Origin: Arenibacter sp040216555
Lineage (GTDB): Bacteria > Bacteroidota > Bacteroidia > Flavobacteriales > Flavobacteriaceae
Direction: 5' to 3'
Assembly: GCA_040216555.1 (NCBI GenBank)
Contig: JAVJOW010000021.1
Coordinates: 62,001 to 126,000 of the forward strand
Length of the DNA stretch: 64,000 nt
Shown here: in pieces, positions 18,517 to 27,982 of the stretch
Numbering within the stretch: the stretch's first letter is position 1
Layout: each line of letters opens with the position of its first letter
Notes under the pieces: generated by a model
Seen by the model: only the letters and a program-made list of their open reading frames with translations
Databases searched by the model: none
What the model was told of the DNA's origin: nothing
Program-made: the position numbers and the translations under genes

Positions 18517-21500
18517 ATGAAAAACAGCATCCTATTCGCCCTTCTATTACTTATTTGCCACACCTCCTTCTCGCAGGAAAAAGAAGAATCCAAAAAAGAC
18601 AAATGGGATGTCAACACCCCTGCCCTTCCCTTTAAAAATGTTTCCATAACCACTAATGAAGGTTCTTGGATAAGCCTGGACGTAAGTCCGGACGGGAGCC
18701 AGATCGTTTTTGATATGTTGGGCGATATCTACACCATGCCCATCAGCGGGGGCACTGCCACCCTAGTAAGAGGTGGACATGCCTTTGAAGTGCAGCCCAG
18801 GTATAGCCCAGACGGCAAACACATCAGCTTTACCAGTGATGCCGGTGGGGGCGATAATATTTGGGTGATGAACACGGATGGTTCCGAAGCCGAACAAATA
18901 ACCAAGGAAGATTTTAGATTGGTTAACAATGCGGTATGGTCGGTGGACGGAAACTATATTTTTTGCAGAAAACATTTTACGTCTACCCGCTCCTTGGGCG
19001 CTGGTGAAATATGGATGTACCATAAGTCCGGTGGTAAAGGTATTCAGCTTACCAAAAAGAAAAACGACCAACAGGATGTTGGGGAGCCATGGGCCTCGCC
19101 AGACGGCAAATATGTTTACTATAGTGAAGACGTTTATCCTGGAGGGGGATTTCAGTACAACAAAGACCCCAATAGCCAGATATACGTTATAAACCGATAC
19201 AATCTGGAAGATGGGGAAATAGAAAGGGTAACGGGCGGACCTGGAGGGGCCATACGCCCAGTAATTTCGCATAAGGGAGATGTAATGGCCTTTGTAAAAA
19301 GGGTAAGGGAAAAAACAGTGCTCTATCTGCACGACCTTAAAACCGGAAGGGAATGGCCCGTGTACGATCAACTCAGCAAGGACCAACAGGAAGCTTGGGC
19401 CATATTTGGACCCTATACAGGATTCAATTTTACCCCAGATGATAGCTCCATCGTTATTTGGGTCCAGGGAAAAATTAAAAAAATTGAACTCAATTCCTTA
19501 AAGGCTACGGATATTCCTTTTAAGGCCTCGGCAGAACACAAGATTGTAAATGCCCTTAAATTTAAAAACGATGCAGCACCGGATACCTTTACCGCAAAAG
19601 CTATCCGAAATGCCGTAACCTCCCCCGACGGAAAAACACTGGTTTTCAATGCAGCAGGTTACCTATGGAAAAAATCACTTCCCAATGGTATCCCTACCCG
19701 ACTTACGAACGGTACGGACCTGGAGTATGAGCCTGCCTTTTCCAAAGACGGAAAATACCTGGCATACGTAACTTGGAACGATGAGCATATGGGAGCCATT
19801 CATAGGTTGGACCTCACCTCTGTCAAAAGCCGACCTGTTAAACTGACCTACGAAAAGGCCATTTACAGGGAGCCCAACTTTTCCCCTACCAACAACAACC
19901 TTATTGTTTACAGGGAAGAAGAAGGCAATCAACATCAAGGATATGTACACACCAAAGAGCCCGGAATCTATCTTTTGGAAGTAGATTCATCCAAGAGATC
20001 CGGTATTACCTCCAGCAAAAAATTAATAGTGAAGGAGGGTGAATTTCCCAGTTTTAACAAGGGCGCCACTAGAATCTACTATCAAACCGGGGGTTATCTT
20101 TTGGGAGAACTTACCAAGACCTTAAAGTCCGTTAACCTGCAGGGCAAGGAAGAACGAGAAATTGTAAAATCCAAATACGCACAACGGATCATTCCCAGTC
20201 CGGACGACAATTGGTTGGCCTTTACCAATTTGTACAAAGTGTATATTGCGGCCCTGCCCAAGACGGGAAATACCATTGATTTGGACGGCAAGGCCACCAA
20301 TGTTCCCGTGGCTCAGGTTGCACGTGATGCCGGCATAAACCTACATTGGTCTCCCAATAGCGACAAGCTAAATTGGACCTTGGGCGATGCCTATTTTAAT
20401 ACCGCCATCAATCAACGGTTCAGCTTTTTGGAAGGAGCTCCGGATAGTATTCCGGCGATGGACACTCTAGGCCTTAAAATCAACCTCAGCCTGTCAACAG
20501 ACAAACCAAAGGGAACGATTGTCCTAAAAGGGGGCAGGATCATTACCATGAACAATGATGAAGTAATAGAAAACGGCACCATCATCATCAACAACAATAA
20601 GATTACGGGCATTGGCCCGAGCGATGCGATCACCATCCCTGCCGGTGCTAAAATTTTGGATGTTAGCGGCAAAACTATACTACCTGGTTTAGTGGATGTA
20701 CATGCGCATTTAAGTCATTTCAGGTTTGGATTGAGCGCTCAAAAACACTGGCCCTATTTTGCCAATTTGGCCTATGGGGTAACCACTACCCACGATCCTT
20801 CGGCCAATACGGAAGTGGTATTCTCCCAGTCGGAAATGGTAAAGGCCGGGACTATGGTGGGTCCAAGAATATTCTCCACCGGAGTTATTCTCTATGGGGC
20901 AGATGGCGACTTCAAAGCTACGGTAAACAATTTGGAAGATGCAAGATCGGCTATTCTAAGGACCAAGGCCTTTGGAGCTTTTTCGGTAAAAAGCTACAAT
21001 CAGCCCAGAAGAGACCAGAGACAGCAGATTATTAAAGCCGCCCACGAGCAACACATAGAGGTAGTTCCGGAAGGGGGCTCTACTTTCTTTCACAATATGT
21101 CCATGATTTTGGACGGACACACTGGTATAGAACATAACATACCGGTAGCTCCTGTATACGATGATGTGCTGCAATTATGGTCGGCCAGCGAAACTGCCTA
21201 TACCCCAACTCTGATCGTTAATTACGGTGGGTTGAACGGGGAATACTTTTGGTACCAGACCGCCAATGTCTGGGAAAACGAAAAGCTTTTAAAGTACACC
21301 CCAAGAAGCGTTATAGATGCGCGTTCCAGACATCGTACCATGGCACCCATTAAGGAATATGAGAACGGTCATATCCTGGTTGCCCAAGCCACCAAAAAAT
21401 TGGCCGATGCCGGAGTAAAAATAAACCTCGGTGCCCATGGGCAATTGCAAGGCCTTGGCGCGCATTGGGAGCTTTGGATGTTCGCTCAAGGAGGGATGAG

Positions 21501-21819
21501 CAATATGGAAGCCTTAAAGGCAGCCACAATTAATGGGGCCTCATATCTTGGAATGGAGGAGCAACTGGGATCTTTGGAAGAAGGAAAATTGGCCGATCTG
21601 ATCGTATTGGACAAAAACCCGTTGGAAGATATTCAAAATTCCAACTCGGTTAAATACACCATGATCAATGGACGCCTATACGATACGGAGACCATGAACG
21701 AGGTTGGAAACTATGACAACCCTAGAAGCCCTTTCTATTGGGAGATGAGCGACTATGCCCCTGCTTTTGATTGGCATGGGGAAACGCATACGGGATGTAC
21801 TTGCGAGGTAGGGCACTAA
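18517..21819 (+). CDS. TolB-type propeller fused to amidohydrolase, exported
   Basis: Large exported enzyme of 1100 residues. The frame opens at 18484, but the ATG at 18517 begins a canonical signal peptide (MKNSILFALLLLICHTSFSQ). Residues about 40-640 are WD40/PD40 beta-propeller repeats (DVSPDGSQIVFDM, RYSPDGKHISFTSD, ASPDGKYVYYSED). Residues about 665-1075 form an amidohydrolase barrel: composite beta start IIINNNKITGIG, LPGLVDVHAHLSHF (metal His pair), SVKSYN with a candidate carboxylated Lys, DGHTGIEH, and the closing GSLEEGKLADLIVLDKNPL. The fold implies hydrolysis of an amide or cyclic bond, perhaps of peptide-like material, with the propeller as a binding module. The substrate is unknown. 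Confidence 0.9.
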   Translation: MKNSILFALLLLICHTSFSQEKEESKKDKWDVNTPALPFKNVSITTNEGSWISLDVSPDGSQIVFDMLGDIYTMPISGGTATLVRGGHAFEVQPRYSPDGKHISFTSDAGGGDNIWVMNTDGSEAEQITKEDFRLVNNAVWSVDGNYIFCRKHFTSTRSLGAGEIWMYHKSGGKGIQLTKKKNDQQDVGEPWASPDGKYVYYSEDVYPGGGFQYNKDPNSQIYVINRYNLEDGEIERVTGGPGGAIRPVISHKGDVMAFVKRVREKTVLYLHDLKTGREWPVYDQLSKDQQEAWAIFGPYTGFNFTPDDSSIVIWVQGKIKKIELNSLKATDIPFKASAEHKIVNALKFKNDAAPDTFTAKAIRNAVTSPDGKTLVFNAAGYLWKKSLPNGIPTRLTNGTDLEYEPAFSKDGKYLAYVTWNDEHMGAIHRLDLTSVKSRPVKLTYEKAIYREPNFSPTNNNLIVYREEEGNQHQGYVHTKEPGIYLLEVDSSKRSGITSSKKLIVKEGEFPSFNKGATRIYYQTGGYLLGELTKTLKSVNLQGKEEREIVKSKYAQRIIPSPDDNWLAFTNLYKVYIAALPKTGNTIDLDGKATNVPVAQVARDAGINLHWSPNSDKLNWTLGDAYFNTAINQRFSFLEGAPDSIPAMDTLGLKINLSLSTDKPKGTIVLKGGRIITMNNDEVIENGTIIINNNKITGIGPSDAITIPAGAKILDVSGKTILPGLVDVHAHLSHFRFGLSAQKHWPYFANLAYGVTTTHDPSANTEVVFSQSEMVKAGTMVGPRIFSTGVILYGADGDFKATVNNLEDARSAILRTKAFGAFSVKSYNQPRRDQRQQIIKAAHEQHIEVVPEGGSTFFHNMSMILDGHTGIEHNIPVAPVYDDVLQLWSASETAYTPTLIVNYGGLNGEYFWYQTANVWENEKLLKYTPRSVIDARSRHRTMAPIKEYENGHILVAQATKKLADAGVKINLGAHGQLQGLGAHWELWMFAQGGMSNMEALKAATINGASYLGMEEQLGSLEEGKLADLIVLDKNPLEDIQNSNSVKYTMINGRLYDTETMNEVGNYDNPRSPFYWEMSDYAPAFDWHGETHTGCTCEVGH

Positions 21820-21929
21820 TATTGTAGGTATAGGATGGGCTTTGTATTGGGTTGGTGTCGGCACGAACCTAACTGAGCCAGCAATTGGTTATGGCCAAAA
21901 GCAATCCATTATAATAAATAAAAGTTTGC

Positions 21930-22185
21930 GGGTCCCACCCCTGCCGGCTTCTCCTTTGTCGAAGCCACCTTCCCCTAACAAGGGGAAGGAACAGTTTTTA
22001 CTTTTCTACCTATTAATGGAACTAGCAGTTTAATATTAAGAAGGACCCTTCGCCAGCAGCGGATGAGACAGAAGGGATTGCAAGCCAAAGATAAATGCAT
22101 ATGCCAATTGTCCCAAAATAGGAACTCTGTCGAAGTGACCAATTCGGTCATTTCGAACGAGCGACAGTGAGGAGAAATCACACAC
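21930..22185. repeat. Composite of dispersed intergenic repeats
   Basis: Contains an inverted copy of the 1.6-2.8 kb array core (GCCGGCTTCTCC...GTCGAAGCCACCTT, then CCTAACAAGGGGAAGG), a GACAGAAGGGATTG block shared with 52511-52524, and an ACTCTGTCGAAGTGACC block shared with 49125-49141. It ends in a TTTCGAACGAGCGACAGTG stretch that leads into GAGGAGAAATC. The rest of the 21820-22346 gap holds no gene that I can see. Confidence 0.7.
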
Positions 22186-22346
22186 CTAACTCAACCAAAA
22201 CATGATATATTCTCCATACTTCTCAACAAACTGATACCTCGCGATTACAGCCAATACTTTAGAAATCCTCTATTTCCAAAAATTTTCAATCCCCAAATAG
22301 GCTACATCCTTCTTTTTCAGTAATTTAATAGAAAACATTTTGTAAC

Positions 22347-22823
22347 ATGGCTACCTTTCAACTAGATATTAATAATTCAAAACATAAAGTAGAAGTTGCC
22401 GAAGGTACCTCCCTACTCTGGGTATTGCGGGAACATTTAGGCCTAACCGGCACCAAATACAGTTGTGGCATAGGTCAATGTGGAGCCTGTATGGTGCATA
22501 TCGACAATCAGCCTGTGAGAGCCTGTCTTCTTCAAGTGGACAATTATGCGGACGGACAAAAAATTAAAACCATAGAGGGTTTGTCCCAAAATGGCGACCA
22601 TCCCGTACAAAGGGCATGGATCGAAGCCCAGGCACCACAATGCGGCTATTGTCAGTCTGGACAGATCATGCAAGCCGTAGCCCTCTTGGAAAACAATCCC
22701 AATCCCACAAGGGAGGAAATAAAAACCCATATGAATGGTATACTTTGCCGTTGCGGAACCTACCTACGTATTATTAAGGCTATTGAACTCGCCGCAAAAA
22801 CCCCAACATCCATTGAAAACTAA
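22347..22823 (+). CDS. [2Fe-2S] subunit of a molybdenum hydroxylase (IorA type)
   Basis: Electron-transfer subunit of 158 residues with two [2Fe-2S] clusters. The plant-ferredoxin domain has Cys40, 45, 48 and 60 (YSCGIGQCGACMVHI...RAC) and the helical domain has Cys99, 102, 134 and 136 (CGYCQSG, CRCGTY). It carries no signal peptide. Its partner, 4 bases downstream, has a twin-arginine signal, so export of the assembled pair by hitch-hiking is likely. As in isoquinoline 1-oxidoreductase there is no FAD subunit gene, so electrons must go to a cytochrome or quinone rather than NAD. Confidence 0.93.
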   Translation: MATFQLDINNSKHKVEVAEGTSLLWVLREHLGLTGTKYSCGIGQCGACMVHIDNQPVRACLLQVDNYADGQKIKTIEGLSQNGDHPVQRAWIEAQAPQCGYCQSGQIMQAVALLENNPNPTREEIKTHMNGILCRCGTYLRIIKAIELAAKTPTSIEN

Positions 22824-22827
22824 AGCC

Positions 22828-25002
22828 ATGGTCCAAACGAAAACCGAAATCAGTAGAAGGAAATTTCTTAAATCATCCTCTGGGGTAGCACTCTTCATTG
22901 GAGTATCTGGTATTCTGCCGCAGTTGATATCCTGCAAAGACCCCAAGAAAATCAAGGAACAACTGGCTCAACAGCCACTTACAGCCTGGGTAAAATTGTC
23001 CGAGGATGGTCTAATCACCATTTATAATCCGGCCGCCGAAATGGGGCAGGGATCCATGACCTCCTTACCGCTTATTTTTGCCGAAGAGATGGATGCGGAC
23101 TGGTCTATGGTGAAGGTGGAATTTTCACCCCAGGAATCGGATATATACGGCTCCCCGGGATGGGCCCCTGGAAGTAAGCTTATGTTTACGGTAGGCAGCA
23201 GAACAACAAATAGTTACTACAGTGTTATGAGAAAAGCAGGCGCCCAGGCCCGCTATGTTTTAATGAGCAGTGCCGCCAAACATTGGGAAGTGCCGATTTC
23301 GGAACTAACCACATCCAACGGTCATGTGCTTCACGGAAAAACAAATCAAAAAATCAACTATGGAGATTTGGTCCCATTTTTGGAAATGCCCGAGACCCTA
23401 CCCGAATTTAGCGACGAACAATTAAAAAACCCCAAGGATTTTCAGTTGGTCGGTAAAGACATCCCCCGTACCGAGATCCCTGCCAAGGTAGATGGCAGTG
23501 CCATGTTTGCGATAGACATCCGTTTGCCTGGAATGGTTTATGGCGTATTGGAAAGAGGAAAACTGCACGGTTCCAAACCCAGCCTGACCAATGAAGCTGA
23601 GATCCTGGCCATGGAGGGGGTATTAAAAATAATCCCCTTGGATTATGCCATTGGAATTGTAGCCAAGACCCTGGAACAGGCCTTGGATGCCAAACAAAAC
23701 CTTAAAATAGATTGGAGCGAGTCCAAGGCAAGCGGACACAATTCTCAAGAAGTATACGCTACCTATGAAAAAATAGCCTCACAAAATGAAAAGGGCAAGG
23801 TGATCATCGAAATTGGGGATGTTGCCAAGGCAAAAAGAACCGCCGCCAAAACCTATGAGGTGGACTATAAAAACGATTATGTATACCATGCCCAAATGGA
23901 ACCTCTGAATGCAGTAGTGCAGGTTGCCGAAGATGTTGGCAGTGCCGAAGTTTGGGTAGGCAGCCAACAAGGAACGGATACCAAGTTAGGAGTACCTAAA
24001 ATACTAGGTATAGCCTCGGAAAAGGTAAACGTACACCTACAATATTTGGGAGGTGGATTTGGCAGAAGAAGTATGAACGATTTTGTTGAGGAATGTGCTG
24101 TTCTTGCCAAAGAAATGGCACCACTTCCCGTTAAGCTTATATGGACCAGGGAGGACGATGTTACCTATGGGGCATTCCGCCCACTTTCCCTGCAGCGACT
24201 AACGGCCAGCACAGATCCCGAAGGGAATATAACTGGATTTTCGCACTCCGTGATAGGGGACGGTGGAAATCTGGTGGCCAGTGCTGTGGCCAATGATCAT
24301 TACGACATTCCCAACCAATTTGCGGAATGGAGAGAAGCCTCCAATGGCATTCGCCTAAAACATTGGCGTGCCGTAGGCCATGGCCCCAATAAATTTGCCA
24401 TTGAATCTATGCTGGATGAAATTGCTTGGAAGCAGGGGACAGATCCTTTGGAACTTAGAAGAAAATTAATGGCAAAGGCCCCCAGGGCATTGGCTACTCT
24501 GGAAAAGGCCGCTGAAATCTCCCATTGGAATACCCCTTCCGTGGAAGGCAGGGCCAAAGGAATGGCCTTTGTAGAACATGGATCTTTGGGAACTGGAGTT
24601 TGTGAAATATCTCTAGACCGCAGTACTGGCAATATCAAAGTACATCATTTTTGGATCGCCTTGGATGCTGGAGTGGTAGTACAACCGGACAATGTAAAGG
24701 CACAAATGGAAGGCGGTATCATTATGGGCATGAGCAGTGTGCTAAAAGAACAAATTACCATTGTGGATGGCCAAGTGCAACAATCCAATTACCACGATTA
24801 CCAACTACTTAGGATGCAGGACATCCCTGATAGTATTGAAACTGTAGTTCTGGAATCCTCAGAAATTCCCGAAGGGGTAGGCGAAACGGCCACACCTATG
24901 GTCGCCTGTGTCATAGCCAATGCCTTTATGAAATTGACAGGGAAACCGCTACGCCATCTGCCTTTCTCCCCAGAGCGTGTACTGCAGGCCTTAAACGGTT
25001 GA
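22828..25002 (+). CDS. Molybdopterin subunit of a Tat-exported hydroxylase (IorB type)
   Basis: Catalytic subunit of 724 residues of the xanthine dehydrogenase/aldehyde oxidase superfamily. The ATG at 22828 starts a twin-arginine signal (EISRRKFLKSSSGVALFIG); the longer frame from 22735 overlaps the small subunit and is rejected. Features visible are GQGSMTSLPLIFAEEMD, the molybdopterin loop GGGFGRRSMNDF, and the catalytic glutamate in EGVGETATPMVACVIANA near the C-terminus. It would hydroxylate an aldehyde or aromatic N-heterocycle, using water, in the periplasm. The true substrate is unknown; aldehyde oxidation of sugar-derived compounds would suit the neighbourhood. No cofactor-sulfuration or insertion gene is adjacent. 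Confidence 0.92.
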   Translation: MVQTKTEISRRKFLKSSSGVALFIGVSGILPQLISCKDPKKIKEQLAQQPLTAWVKLSEDGLITIYNPAAEMGQGSMTSLPLIFAEEMDADWSMVKVEFSPQESDIYGSPGWAPGSKLMFTVGSRTTNSYYSVMRKAGAQARYVLMSSAAKHWEVPISELTTSNGHVLHGKTNQKINYGDLVPFLEMPETLPEFSDEQLKNPKDFQLVGKDIPRTEIPAKVDGSAMFAIDIRLPGMVYGVLERGKLHGSKPSLTNEAEILAMEGVLKIIPLDYAIGIVAKTLEQALDAKQNLKIDWSESKASGHNSQEVYATYEKIASQNEKGKVIIEIGDVAKAKRTAAKTYEVDYKNDYVYHAQMEPLNAVVQVAEDVGSAEVWVGSQQGTDTKLGVPKILGIASEKVNVHLQYLGGGFGRRSMNDFVEECAVLAKEMAPLPVKLIWTREDDVTYGAFRPLSLQRLTASTDPEGNITGFSHSVIGDGGNLVASAVANDHYDIPNQFAEWREASNGIRLKHWRAVGHGPNKFAIESMLDEIAWKQGTDPLELRRKLMAKAPRALATLEKAAEISHWNTPSVEGRAKGMAFVEHGSLGTGVCEISLDRSTGNIKVHHFWIALDAGVVVQPDNVKAQMEGGIIMGMSSVLKEQITIVDGQVQQSNYHDYQLLRMQDIPDSIETVVLESSEIPEGVGETATPMVACVIANAFMKLTGKPLRHLPFSPERVLQALNG

Positions 25003-25117
25003 ATTGTTTCTCCTAAACCACGAAAAGGCCTATAGTTATTAACACATCGGTTTATATTTTAATATTTAAACGAAATATATCCCTCTACAATCTGAAGTCT
25101 TTTTGTATTTTCGAGAG

Positions 25118-26992
25118 ATGAAATTTAAGTCTGGCCTGCACCTACTTTTTACCCTTACCTACTTGTTCTGCCATGCAGGTTCAACCCTTGAAAACAATTT
25201 TGGCTACAACGGCTACAAATCCTCCATTCCGATAAAGCAGACCAATGATTCCCTGGCCCAACTTAAAATGCAAATTAAATTTTTTGCCAAAAAAAAAGAC
25301 TATAAAAATGCAATTGCCCAATCCAAAATATTACTCGCCAAGGCAAGCGCATCATCGGATAGCAGTAATATAACCAATGCCTATTGGAGACTAGGGTATT
25401 ATTTCACAAAATTGGATCAATTGGATTCGGCCTATTTCTATTTTGACAAAGCCTATGCGCTTAATCTAAAATTAAATGATAGGATAGGGTCTGGGGACCG
25501 TCTACTGGACATGGCCAACATTCAGAAAAGCCTGGGCGACTACAATGGAGGCATGGTTACCGCTACAGAAGGACTAAAATATCTTGAGGGTTCCAATGAA
25601 CTGGAATCCATTAGCGGCCTATACCATAACATCTCTGTTTGCCAAAAGGAGTTGGGTCACCCCAAGGAAGCCCTACGTTGGAGCAATAAAATTATGACCC
25701 TCTTAAACAAACATCCCTCACCTGATATCAGCATCGAAAACCTATACAACATCAAAACCACTAGAGCCAATATCCTAGCCGAACTTAAGGACTATCCTAC
25801 CAGCTTTAAAATTTTAGATAGTATAGCCACAAACACCCAAGAGAGCAATCTATTGCAATATGCACGGGCCATATGCAATAGAGGCTATTATATGTGGCTG
25901 GAAAACAAGGACAACGGGCAAAGCGAGTCCCTGCAGTTGGAAGCCTTAAGAATACGGCAAGAACTTAACACGGTTCCCGGATTAATATCCAGCACTATCC
26001 ATTTGGCAGAATATTACTTTGAGACCAACAAACCCTTGGCGTTGGAATATGCCCAAAAGGCACTGGGCCATTCCAAAAAAACCAATAATTCTGTCGCCAT
26101 TTTGGAAGCTCTGGATTTAATATTGCCCCTTAAAAAGACCTTGGGCCAGGATGTTTCCGATGATGCCATATATTATTCCAATGTGCAGAATACCCTTGAA
26201 AAAACTAAACAGGCCGTTCGGGCTATCTATGCCGCAACAAAATATGACAATGACGCGTTGGAAAAAAAGAACCTTCTACTTTTGGCGCAAGTCGCCATAA
26301 AGGAAAAACAGAATATTTTGGCCGTTTCCGCGGCGATCATTTCGTTGACCCTGATTGTTTTTGTGATCTTTTATAAAAATCAGCAAAAAAAGAAGAAACA
26401 ATTGGAAATGGCCTATAAGACCGAGTTGCGCCTTTCCAAAAAATTACATGACGAACTCGGCAACGATATTTTTTACCTTATGACCCAGGTCCAAAAAGTC
26501 GGCCTTGATTTGACTACAACCCAGAACCTTATTATTTTGGAGGGTTTGGATAGCCTATACCAAAGAATAAGGGATATTTCCAAAGAATATATAGCCATTG
26601 ACACTGGCGAAAACTTTGGCAGGGAATTCTTCTCCCTCTTAAATTCTTACAGTAACGACAATATTAAATTGATTACCAAGGAATTAACCTCCAATTTCTG
26701 GGACAATGTTTCGGCAGAGACCAAAATTGAAGTGTTTAGGATTCTACAGGAATTATTGGTGAACATGAAGAAACACAGCAATGCTACTTTGGTTGCCATA
26801 ACCTGTTCCAAGAGTAATAATCAGGTAATTATAAAGTACGTGGACAATGGTGTGGGATTTTCTCCAAAAGAGAATTATTTGGGAAATGGACTTAAGAATG
26901 TGGAAAACCGCATAAAAGCTATAAAAGGAAGTATTATTTTGGACTCCAAACCAAACGAAGGTGTAAATGCTACCATAACGTTTGCCATCTAA
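25118..26992 (+). CDS. TPR-containing sensor histidine kinase (HisKA_3/NarL-type)
   Basis: Membrane sensor kinase of 624 residues. The frame allows a TTG at 25103, but the ATG at 25118 starts a signal peptide (MKFKSGLHLLFTLTYLF). A periplasmic region of TPR repeats (about 45-330) is followed by a transmembrane helix (ILAVSAAIISLTLIVFVIF), a coiled coil and a dimerisation helix with the phospho-acceptor His in KKLHDELGNDIFYLM. The ATPase domain shows ELLVNMKKHSNATL (N box), VDNGVGFS and LGNGLKNVENRI. This build is common in Bacteroidetes and pairs with LuxR-like regulators. The regulator gene begins 7 bases after the stop. Confidence 0.92.
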   Translation: MKFKSGLHLLFTLTYLFCHAGSTLENNFGYNGYKSSIPIKQTNDSLAQLKMQIKFFAKKKDYKNAIAQSKILLAKASASSDSSNITNAYWRLGYYFTKLDQLDSAYFYFDKAYALNLKLNDRIGSGDRLLDMANIQKSLGDYNGGMVTATEGLKYLEGSNELESISGLYHNISVCQKELGHPKEALRWSNKIMTLLNKHPSPDISIENLYNIKTTRANILAELKDYPTSFKILDSIATNTQESNLLQYARAICNRGYYMWLENKDNGQSESLQLEALRIRQELNTVPGLISSTIHLAEYYFETNKPLALEYAQKALGHSKKTNNSVAILEALDLILPLKKTLGQDVSDDAIYYSNVQNTLEKTKQAVRAIYAATKYDNDALEKKNLLLLAQVAIKEKQNILAVSAAIISLTLIVFVIFYKNQQKKKKQLEMAYKTELRLSKKLHDELGNDIFYLMTQVQKVGLDLTTTQNLIILEGLDSLYQRIRDISKEYIAIDTGENFGREFFSLLNSYSNDNIKLITKELTSNFWDNVSAETKIEVFRILQELLVNMKKHSNATLVAITCSKSNNQVIIKYVDNGVGFSPKENYLGNGLKNVENRIKAIKGSIILDSKPNEGVNATITFAI

Positions 26993-26999
26993 GATTTAT

Positions 27000-27668
27000 A
27001 TGCAAATCAGTAGGATATTTGTTTCGGAGGACATAGACAGTAATAATCTGGGCGTTATTACCATGCTTCAAGGCTTGGGATTTACCCAAATTGGACAATC
27101 GCAATTCTGTGATGAATCCCTGTTAAAATTAAAAAGGGCTCTTATGGATGGGAATCCATTTCACCTTTTGATAACAGACCTATCGTTCGACAATAACAGG
27201 GCCAAAAAAACCTTGCACAACGGGCATGAACTTATAGCCGCCATAAAGGCGGTCCAACCCGAAATAAAGGTGATTGTTTTTTCTGTGGAAGACAACCACA
27301 GCACCATAAAATCCTTATTTGAGGATCAGAAAATTGAGGGCTATGTCTGTAAGGGATTGAACGGACTTAAGGAATTAAGGAACTGTATTGAAGCTATTTC
27401 CCAAAACAAACCATATACCTGCCCCATTGCCACAACTGTATTACAACAGAAAAACTTCTTGGAACTGGGTGATTATGAACAGCAATTGCTCTTTTTCTTG
27501 GCCCAAGGACATAAACAAAATGAAATAAGCGTCTTGTTAAAGGAAAAGGGAATTACGCCCAACAGTATACGATCTGTAGAGGCCAATATTAGTAAGCTGA
27601 AGGACCATTTCAATGCCTCCAACACCACCCAATTGGTTTATATAGCTTCAAGTATGGGGATTATTTGA
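27000..27668 (+). CDS. Response regulator with C-terminal HTH
   Basis: Cytoplasmic DNA-binding regulator of 222 residues, cognate to the kinase upstream. The frame opens at 26982 inside the kinase gene, but the ATG at 27000 gives a normal receiver start (QISRIFVSEDID). The receiver has the acidic pair in SEDID, phospho-acceptor Asp in LITDLSFD, the Ser in VIVFSVED and the Lys in VCKGLNG. The output part (about 155-222: GDYEQQLLFFLAQGHKQNEI...) is a diverged LuxR-type helix-turn-helix in which the usual conserved Thr/Val pattern is weak. Targets are unknown; the adjacent Mo hydroxylase genes are candidates. Confidence 0.88.
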   Translation: MQISRIFVSEDIDSNNLGVITMLQGLGFTQIGQSQFCDESLLKLKRALMDGNPFHLLITDLSFDNNRAKKTLHNGHELIAAIKAVQPEIKVIVFSVEDNHSTIKSLFEDQKIEGYVCKGLNGLKELRNCIEAISQNKPYTCPIATTVLQQKNFLELGDYEQQLLFFLAQGHKQNEISVLLKEKGITPNSIRSVEANISKLKDHFNASNTTQLVYIASSMGII

Positions 27669-27982
27669 TAAAAATTACTTTTTTCTTTTAGTGTAGGATG
27701 CTTGATAAAAGTTTCATACTCGCCATGTAAAGAACAAGGCAATCCTGATTGAAGTGCAATCATCAAAGATTCGTTTGGAGAAAAATGTTTTCATCAGTGA
27801 TACCTAAAGTATTATAAGGAACACGGAAGTCACTAATAGGTGGTTTCGAAATCTTACTTTTAGAAATCAATTATTTAAACTAAAAATAAAGAATTATATA
27901 AGCGTCAATATCAACTCGATTAGCCAACAAGCATTGAGCTTGGATCATCTATTAGAACATAGGGTTACAACCTTTGAGAACA
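27669..27982. other. Gap between convergent units without a visible gene
   Basis: A/T-rich sequence separates the response regulator from the convergent PUL operon. I find no frame, RNA or clear terminator. Confidence 0.5.

Noticed and set aside
22735..22827. N-terminal extension of the first iorB
   Set aside because: It overlaps the end of iorA in another frame; the ATG at 22828 directly precedes a good twin-arginine signal.
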